Part shown: piece by piece, positions 59,891 through 64,000 of the stretch | Layout of the letters: each line of letters begins with the position of its first letter | How positions within the stretch are numbered: position 1 is the first letter of the stretch | Source: a virus | Length of the DNA: 64,000 nucleotides | Virus record (IMG/VR): IMGVR_UViG_3300024999_000057 | Location: 38,670 to 102,669 of that record | Strand: one strand, 5' to 3' | Program-made: the position numbers and the translations under genes | Notes under the pieces: model-generated | Database searches by the model: none | Seen by the model: the letters and a program-made list of their open reading frames with translations, nothing else | What the model was told of the DNA's origin: nothing

Positions 59891-60132
59891 TCGGAGACCT
59901 CCTTCGGCGGATCAGGAAGGGGCATCCAGTGAGTGACCTCGTTGGTGATGCACCAACCTTCGGAGTCGGTGATGGTCCACGCTGATTCGCAGCCAGGCCA
60001 CACTTCGCAGTATGCCACGCAGATGCTTCCCGACTTTCTGTAGACAAGCACAGGGTAGCTTCGTAATGGCCCATCCCATTCCTGACGTAGTTCAGGCGGT
60101 TCATTAACGGGTTTCCAGTTTGTCTGACTCAT
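59887..60132 (-). CDS. DUF551-like protein (81 aa)
   Basis: 'NWKPVNEPPE', 'YPVLVYRKSGSICVAYCEVW' (with beta strands) and 'VTHWMPLPDPPKE' match DUF551 more fully than the other copy. RBS AGGAG. Function unknown. Confidence 0.85.
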   Translation of the reverse strand: MSQTNWKPVNEPPELRQEWDGPLRSYPVLVYRKSGSICVAYCEVWPGCESAWTITDSEGWCITNEVTHWMPLPDPPKEVSE

Positions 60133-60136
60133 TTTA

Positions 60137-60328
60137 TTACTCCTTTCGTGCGTAAACCTCGCCGTCGATCACGACTTGATAGTTTTCGAGCCAGTCAGCC
60201 TCAGCCAGCCCTATCATGGAGGACTTGATTTGCGAGATGCTCGCAATGTGAAACTCCCCTTTGAATGGGAACTGGTTGTACTTACCGGGATCTCCGAGTA
60301 TTTCTACGTAAGCATAATGGTCGGTCAT
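60137..60328 (-). CDS. Hypothetical protein (63 aa)
   Basis: Soluble protein starting MTDHYAYVEILGDPGKYNQF, ending 'VVIDGEVYARKE' in a strand. RBS GGAGAGGA. A TG-extended TATAAG (minus strand, complement near 60383-60388) could be its promoter. Confidence 0.6.
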   Translation of the reverse strand: MTDHYAYVEILGDPGKYNQFPFKGEFHIASISQIKSSMIGLAEADWLENYQVVIDGEVYARKE

Positions 60329-60417
60329 CTCGTCCTCTCCTTTTACCTGAATTTCGAGCGCTACACCACTTTAAATGGCACTTATAGCACAAGTGAATGG
60401 GAATGTATACGTGAATT

Positions 60418-60690
60418 TTAGTTTGGCCTTTGTAGGGCATCCTCGTTCGTTTCTTCCTCCCAAATCCTCTGCAGGTCGTCATCCTTGTGCCTGATGTACT
60501 CGACACCATGTGTGTTCAAGAGGAGGTTCAAATTATTCATGAGTGCCCTAACGTGTGCTTCCCGGCCTCCTGAGTTGTCGCGGAACCACTCCAGTTCCTT
60601 CCTGATCTGCTTCGCCAGCACATCCGGATCACCTACCTTATTGAGCCAGGTCAGCCGGGTTTTGATCGTTTTGATTGATGGGATGTTCAT
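60418..60690 (-). CDS. Hypothetical helical protein (90 aa)
   Basis: Starts MNIPSIKTIKTRLTWLN. Contains 'KQIRKELEWFRDNSGGREAH' and ends 'EETNEDALQRPN'. Helical, no metal site. RBS AAGGAGAAATAA, preceded by the B palindrome. Confidence 0.6.
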   Translation of the reverse strand: MNIPSIKTIKTRLTWLNKVGDPDVLAKQIRKELEWFRDNSGGREAHVRALMNNLNLLLNTHGVEYIRHKDDDLQRIWEEETNEDALQRPN

Positions 60691-60710
60691 TTTATTTCTC
60701 CTTCAAAAAT

Positions 60711-60722
60711 GTGAGATTTCAC
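60711..60722 (-). promoter_or_regulatory. B-type palindrome GTGA-GATT-TCAC
   Basis: Touches the stop codon of the 210-aa gene and precedes AAGGAG of the 90-aa gene. Confidence 0.55.
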
Positions 60723-61355
60723 TTAAACCCGCTCGCCGTTTTCGTAGAACTCGTACTCGTTGGCCCTGATTGCATCGTCAAGCTGCTCGTCGGAGTTCAG
60801 GTAGTCGTTCTCGGTGCTGAGTTGTTTATAAATCCAGTCCATGAAATCCCGGAGGCAAGATGCCACCTCCTCTTCAGCGGACTCAGACACGTCTTTGTAA
60901 TCGAGGCGGCTTACCTCGATGGTCGTGCTGCGTGAATGGCTGTAGTGGCCTGTGTGTTTCACCGTAGCGTGAAGTTGGTAAAAGTTAGCCTTCTGGACTT
61001 CCTGCAGTCGGGCCACGATCCGATGTAGATTCTCGTCCACAGGAGCGTAGGCTTTCAGCTCCTTCAACGCTCCTTTCTTGTAGTTGTAGTAGCCTTCGAA
61101 GCAAGCGCCATCTCCCTGCGAGTAGAATCCGGACCACCAGATGTTAGGCTCCTGCCTGGTGCCTCCTCCGTAGAGTTGCACGGAGTGGGTGGAAAACTCG
61201 ATGCCGAGGATCTCCCCTACACGAACCGCGTCTTCGATTACGTAGTCATAATCGTTCTGGTCGATTAGTTCCCTCCACCAATCCCGTGCCTTCTCCTTTG
61301 CTGATTCGGAAAGCTCGTCGAACTGGTAGGCCAATTTTGTTATTTCTCTGGGCAT
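60723..61355 (-). CDS. Conserved phage early protein (210 aa)
   Basis: N-terminus 'YQFDELSESAKEKARDWWRE' and 'RQEPNIWWSGFYSQGDGACF' are hallmarks of a phage family sometimes labelled 'antitoxin of toxin-antitoxin stability system', without experimental proof. Central and C-terminal parts are alpha/beta. No TA partner is seen next to it. Function unknown. Confidence 0.75.
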   Translation of the reverse strand: MPREITKLAYQFDELSESAKEKARDWWRELIDQNDYDYVIEDAVRVGEILGIEFSTHSVQLYGGGTRQEPNIWWSGFYSQGDGACFEGYYNYKKGALKELKAYAPVDENLHRIVARLQEVQKANFYQLHATVKHTGHYSHSRSTTIEVSRLDYKDVSESAEEEVASCLRDFMDWIYKQLSTENDYLNSDEQLDDAIRANEYEFYENGERV

Positions 61356-61374
61356 TTCGTGCCTCCCTTAAAAT

Positions 61375-61394
61375 GTGAATATTCACTTCTGAAT
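61375..61394 (-). promoter_or_regulatory. Overlapping B-type and A-type palindromes
   Basis: GTGA-ATAT-TCAC (61375-61386) and ATTCA-CTTC-TGAAT (61381-61394) share 6 bp. They lie directly before the GGGAGGC of the 210-aa gene. Only such composite in the window. Confidence 0.6.
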
Positions 61395-61574
61395 TCATAC
61401 CTTCCAAACTTGGATGGTAAATTGCTTGTCCTCCGGGAACCTCTGCTTCATTTTTTGAACTGCCTCTTCCTCTGAAGCAGCGTCGATGTAGTAGCCTTGT
61501 CTTGCTGAGGGATCTTTGTGTCCGGGGCATCCGGGATCGTAGCAATCGGGACGTGTTAGGCGGAATTGAGTCAT
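61395..61574 (-). CDS. Small hypothetical protein (59 aa)
   Basis: ATG 61574 with AAAGGAGGAAATAA is preferred. 'LTRPDCYDPGCPGHKDPSAR' contains a Cys/His motif, and 'EEEAVQKMKQRFPEDKQFTI' looks like a small double-psi or RHH-type fold; 'IDAASEEEAVQKM--RFP' is common in phage proteins. Confidence 0.65.
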   Translation of the reverse strand: MTQFRLTRPDCYDPGCPGHKDPSARQGYYIDAASEEEAVQKMKQRFPEDKQFTIQVWKV

Positions 61575-61588
61575 TTTATTTCCTCCTT

Positions 61589-62023
61589 TTAAATGTCGAG
61601 AAATCCAGGGCCATTCCCTTCTTCGTCCTGGAGTATCCATGCGGTGGTGCCGTCGTCGAACACGAGGGCGTAGAAAACATCCCCTCCAAAGTCATCAGCT
61701 CCGTCGTCCTTAACAATCCGGACAACCCGCTTGCCCATGAGTTGACCGTAGTGTCTCATGTAAGGGTCCGAGGCCAACAAAGCAGCCTCCATCGGGTCTC
61801 CTACTTCAGGGAAGGATTGATTAACGCGGCCAATAAATTCCTTCATTGCCTCGGCCTCTTCATCGGTGAAAATCCGCTCGCCGGTCTTGATGTCCACTAC
61901 ATCGAACGGATCGTCCTCGAAGTGGTACATCTTGCCCAAGTCCTGCAACTCTTCGCAGAAGCTGTAGAAGGTCTTTTTGATGAGCGGGTTGCAGCGGTTG
62001 ATTGCTTCGATTACTTTGGACAT
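61589..62023 (-). CDS. Hypothetical protein (144 aa)
   Basis: Acidic alpha/beta protein, 'MSKVIEAINRCNPLIKKTFY' to 'YALVFDDGTTAWILQDEEGN'. No motif recognised. RBS AAGGAGGAAATAA, preceded by the B palindrome. Confidence 0.6.
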   Translation of the reverse strand: MSKVIEAINRCNPLIKKTFYSFCEELQDLGKMYHFEDDPFDVVDIKTGERIFTDEEAEAMKEFIGRVNQSFPEVGDPMEAALLASDPYMRHYGQLMGKRVVRIVKDDGADDFGGDVFYALVFDDGTTAWILQDEEGNGPGFLDI

Positions 62024-62041
62024 TTTATTTCCTCCTTAAAT

Positions 62042-62053
62042 GTGAGATTTCAC
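62042..62053 (-). promoter_or_regulatory. B-type palindrome GTGA-GATT-TCAC
   Basis: Overlaps the TGA of the 127-aa gene and precedes ATTTAAGGAGG of the 144-aa gene. Confidence 0.55.
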
Positions 62054-62433
62054 TTTTTGGTTCGCTCAGTCAATTCATCGACCACCAGAATATTTGCGAA
62101 GTAATCCCCTTCATTCCCTGCGGATGAATACTTTTCCTCCACGAAATCGTCCTCTTCAAATCCCTGCTCCAGAGCGTCCCTCCTGAGTTCCTCGATGTAC
62201 TCCGGATCTGCGAAGTAGCCTTTGTAGCCCTTGTCTTTGCAGTAGTCGGCTATGGCGTCATGACAGGCGCTGAGATCTGAGCTCCCGTGAATCAGGAATC
62301 CAGCCGAGACATAGCAGCCGGTATCAAGCCAGATGATGTAGGTATTGGGCCAGAAATGCTTGTCCTCGGGATTTACGTAGTCGATGGCTCTACGGTAGTC
62401 TTTTAATCTGGTGGCGAAGTCTTTGCGGTTCAT
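62050..62433 (-). CDS. Hypothetical protein (127 aa)
   Basis: Has 'RLKDYRRAIDYVNPEDKHFW' and 'EQGFEEDDFVEEKYSSAGNE'. The repeated acidic Asp/Glu runs suggest DNA mimicry or a protein binder, but nothing is established. RBS AGGGGAGGC. Confidence 0.6.
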   Translation of the reverse strand: MNRKDFATRLKDYRRAIDYVNPEDKHFWPNTYIIWLDTGCYVSAGFLIHGSSDLSACHDAIADYCKDKGYKGYFADPEYIEELRRDALEQGFEEDDFVEEKYSSAGNEGDYFANILVVDELTERTKK

Positions 62434-62453
62434 AATGCCTCCCCTTAAAAAAT

Positions 62454-62465
62454 GTGAAATCTCAC
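62454..62465 (-). promoter_or_regulatory. B-type palindrome GTGA-AATC-TCAC
   Basis: In the short gap between the 46-aa and 127-aa genes, followed by AAGGGGAGG. Confidence 0.55.
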
Positions 62466-62470
62466 TTTTC

Positions 62471-62611
62471 CTACCTAAACATCCAGCTACACAAAACCAA
62501 CCCGCTAATCACAACCATCAAAACCAGGATCTGTCCAATGATAGTTTCTTCGTCTCTTTTGGCTGCGAGTTCGGCACGTTGTTTTAAAACGGTGTGAGAA
62601 ACGTAGTTCAC
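62471..62611 (-). CDS. Membrane mini-protein (46 aa)
   Basis: GTG start after GGAGGTGG; a charged N-terminus (MNYVSHTVLKQRAELAAKRD) and a C-terminal hydrophobic helix ('ILVLMVVISGLVLCSW'). Four-nt GTGA overlap with the upstream gene. Confidence 0.55.
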   Translation of the reverse strand: MNYVSHTVLKQRAELAAKRDEETIIGQILVLMVVISGLVLCSWMFR

Positions 62612-62748
62612 GAAACCACCTCCACTCTCTCGCTACGAAGATCGACCCAAGCCAATCCATCGTTAAACTGCACCAAAACCATATCCGCCAATTCTTCAAG
62701 GCAGGTTCCACATCCGGTTCCTGCGACGAAAACTTGTTTATTTTTCAT
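62608..62748 (-). CDS. Cys-containing mini-protein (46 aa)
   Basis: 'VAGTGCGTCLEEL' (GTGCGTC, reminiscent of a redox or metal loop) and an acidic end 'WVDLRSERVEVVS'. RBS AAAGGAGAAC. Function unknown. Confidence 0.55.
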   Translation of the reverse strand: MKNKQVFVAGTGCGTCLEELADMVLVQFNDGLAWVDLRSERVEVVS

Positions 62749-62767
62749 TTTTAGTTCTCCTTTAAAT

Positions 62768-62779
62768 GTGAGAATTCAC
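62768..62779 (-). promoter_or_regulatory. B-type palindrome GTGA-GAAT-TCAC
   Basis: Overlaps the TGA of the Ala/Tyr-repeat gene and precedes ATTTAAAGGAG of the mini-gene. Confidence 0.55.
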
Positions 62780-63456
62780 TTTCTTCCCATTACCATCTTC
62801 ACGGCTTCATCCGCCAGTTTCCCGAAGTCAATCTCAGGAGCATACGCCGCCGCATACGCCGCCGCCCTCGCCGCATACGCCGCCCTCGCCGCATACGCCG
62901 CATACGCCGCATACGCCGCCGCCCTCGCCGCATACGCCGCCGCCCTCGCCGCATACGCCGCCGCATACGCCGCCGCCCTCGCCGCATACGCCGCCCTCGC
63001 CGCATACGCCACCGAAGGATTCTTCAGATACTCCTTCGCAGCTTCGACAGCTTTCCGAGGCCTGTCGTCTCCAGGCATGACATCCTCGAAGTGGTGCAAA
63101 ACCACCTCAGCACATAGGATAGCGAAGGCGACCCGAACCAGCTGTTCCTTCTCCGATCCTACCCACTTAGGCAACTTCAACTCCTTCACGACTTCCTGGG
63201 TCAAGCTACCTACTTTCCCGAAGTCGTGACAAACTACGGCGCCTTTAATCTCCCAAAGTTTTGGGTTGCTAATATCCGCATGAATCGGGTTAAGGAGGAA
63301 CACCAGGTTCTTGTTCCTGTACGCATGGAGCACGTCGGAGGAACAGAGTCGCGGATTATCCTTTTTAGGCTTGGTGTGGATCTTTTCGACTTCGCCGTAG
63401 GGGTAGCCGTTGTAGGTGGTTCCGTCTTGATTAGTGAGTTTGAATAATTTCTGCAT
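62776..63456 (-). CDS. Protein with long Ala/Tyr/Arg repeat (226 aa)
   Basis: Residues 1-148 form a globular domain with 'RVAFAILCAEVVLHHFEDVM' and 'DISNPKLWEIKGAVV'. Residues about 149-208 are a run of 'AYAARAAYAARAA' units, ending 'DFGKLADEAVKMVMGRK'. The DNA repeat is built of GCRTAYGCCGCC and GCCCTC blocks, so it can expand or contract. The repeat would be a straight alanine-rich helix with periodic Tyr and Arg. Function unknown. Confidence 0.65.
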   Translation of the reverse strand: MQKLFKLTNQDGTTYNGYPYGEVEKIHTKPKKDNPRLCSSDVLHAYRNKNLVFLLNPIHADISNPKLWEIKGAVVCHDFGKVGSLTQEVVKELKLPKWVGSEKEQLVRVAFAILCAEVVLHHFEDVMPGDDRPRKAVEAAKEYLKNPSVAYAARAAYAARAAAYAAAYAARAAAYAARAAAYAAYAAYAARAAYAARAAAYAAAYAPEIDFGKLADEAVKMVMGRK

Positions 63457-63479
63457 TTTGATCTCCTTTAGGTTAAAAT

Positions 63480-63491
63480 GTGAGAATTCAC
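63480..63491 (-). promoter_or_regulatory. B-type palindrome GTGA-GAAT-TCAC
   Basis: Precedes the AAAGGAG of the Ala/Tyr gene. A one-mismatch A-type site (CCACTTCTGAAT, 63504-63517) is 13 nt farther away. Confidence 0.55.
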
Positions 63492-63520
63492 TTTTGCCTT
63501 CAAATCCACTTCTGAATTTA

Positions 63521-63637
63521 TCAGGGCATGAAAATAGCCACGGTGTAGTGATAGCCGTAGTTCATGTACCAATCCCAGGTCGTTTTGATTCGTTTGGTTT
63601 TGCCTGATTTTAGTTTGACTTCGCAGATGATGGACAT
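63521..63637 (-). CDS. Hypothetical mini-protein (38 aa)
   Basis: Begins MSIICEVKLKSGKTKRIKT and ends 'YGYHYTVAIFMP'. ATG behind AGGGAGGACT. Beta-rich, basic start; found by reading the gap. Confidence 0.55.
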   Translation of the reverse strand: MSIICEVKLKSGKTKRIKTTWDWYMNYGYHYTVAIFMP

Positions 63638-63656
63638 TTTTAGTCCTCCCTAAAAT

Positions 63657-63668
63657 GTGAGATTTCAT
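63657..63668 (-). promoter_or_regulatory. B-type palindrome (one mismatch) GTGA-GATT-TCAT
   Basis: Overlaps the TGA of the last gene and precedes TTTTAGGGAGG of the 38-aa gene. Confidence 0.45.
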
Positions 63669-64000
63669 ATTTCCTGACTAGGCACCCACTCGTAAATAAC
63701 TTCAGCTTTTTCCCCGGCGTGAAGCCTCCAAGTCTTGCCGTCGAAACTTGGTACCACTCCCATCTCCCACAATTTCTGGCAAGGCTCCCAAGGGTTAGGT
63801 CCTAAGTTTTCCACGTATTTCCATTCGGTTATTTCAGGAAAGAACGAGGCAGTATAGGCCCACACCGAGTCCCGCACCGAGTCCCGCACCGAGGCCCCCA
63901 CCGAGTCCCACACCGAGTCCCACACCGAGTCCCACACCGAGTTCCGCACCGAGTCCCACACCGAGTCCCCCACCGAGGCCCACTTTTGGAGTAATTCAAT
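63665..64000 (-). CDS. Protein with Trp-Asp-Ser-Val repeats (partial, at least 111 aa)
   Basis: The frame is open to the window edge, so the true start is outside. From the edge there are about ten four-residue units of the type [W/R/G]-[D/N/A]-S-V, followed by a globular end 'SFFPEITEWKYVENLGPNPW' and 'CQKLWEMGVVPSFDGKTWRL'. The DNA repeat is a 12-nt unit (GACTCGGTGTGG). The repeat may form a beta-helix or extended fibre. Function unknown. Confidence 0.65.
   Translation of the reverse strand: MELLQKWASVGDSVWDSVRNSVWDSVWDSVWDSVGASVRDSVRDSVWAYTASFFPEITEWKYVENLGPNPWEPCQKLWEMGVVPSFDGKTWRLHAGEKAEVIYEWVPSQEI

Noticed and set aside
60723-61355. Toxin-antitoxin system
   Set aside because: The family name is an unverified label and no neighbouring toxin gene is visible.
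62835-63011. Regular repeats that could be mistaken for a CRISPR array
   Set aside because: No spacers; the units are in frame and encode an Ala/Tyr/Arg repeat within one gene.

Overview
This window is part of a large tailed-bacteriophage genome (Caudoviricetes). It holds a short block of plus-strand late genes (about 1-7,370: tail, fibre and lysis) facing a very long, tightly packed minus-strand block of early genes (about 7,440-64,000: nucleotide metabolism, DNA replication, recombination, RNA repair and dozens of tiny proteins). The two blocks converge on a bidirectional terminator near 7,400. No host chromosomal genes, rRNA or tRNA were seen. Lipoboxes, Sec signal peptides, sigma70-like promoters and a class III ribonucleotide reductase point to a Gram-negative host that can grow without oxygen; the host and the phage genus cannot be named from this sequence.

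Layout. 1-5,330: end of a structural gene, small tail-associated proteins, two long fibre-like proteins sharing glycine/valine-rich repeats, and a small surface protein. 5,395-7,367: lysis region with a TIGR02594-type endolysin, a frameshifted secreted protein, two lipoproteins, a class 3 lipase and a holin-like protein. 7,442-20,932: NrdG/NrdD, dUTPase, HD phosphohydrolase, calcineurin-like phosphoesterase, RusA-like nuclease, HNH endonuclease, a ligase-like protein without its catalytic lysine, and the SbcC/SbcD (gp46/gp47) pair. 20,933-21,248: a repeat-rich non-coding stretch. 21,249-30,445: SSB-like protein, Dda-like helicase, 5'-3' exonuclease, ATP-dependent DNA ligase. 30,477-46,022: AP2/HNH endonuclease, family A DNA polymerase, adenine methyltransferase, primase, Rnl5-like RNA ligase, a DnaC-like protein with a ruined P-loop, DnaB helicase, UvsW-like helicase. 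46,022-55,392: secreted TPR protein, RtcB with an intein, two MarR-like regulators, ThyX, a transglycosylase-like protein, serine recombinase. 55,403-64,000: small, mostly unknown early proteins, ending in two extreme low-complexity repeat proteins.

How it fits together. Primase, DnaB, Pol A, SSB, ligase, 5'-3' exonuclease, Dda and UvsW helicases, SbcCD and RusA form a nearly complete phage replication and recombination set. NrdDG, ThyX and dUTPase supply dNTPs and keep uracil out. RtcB plus the Rnl5-like ligase could repair RNA cleaved by host defences. Most early cistrons overlap by 1-8 bases (ATGA, TGATG, GTGA, TTGA), and TTG and GTG starts are common, so translational coupling is the rule.

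Most unusual features: (1) at least 21 exact copies of the palindrome ATTCA-N4-TGAAT, nearly all in the few intergenic gaps, next to Shine-Dalgarno sites or inside sigma70 promoters; (2) a second palindrome, GTGA-N4-TCAC, taking the same role at the right end; (3) two related non-coding elements with outward promoters on the strand opposite the genes and with compensatory changes in two hairpins; (4) catalytically dead-looking paralogues of DNA ligase and of DnaC; (5) an intein at the catalytic Cys of RtcB.
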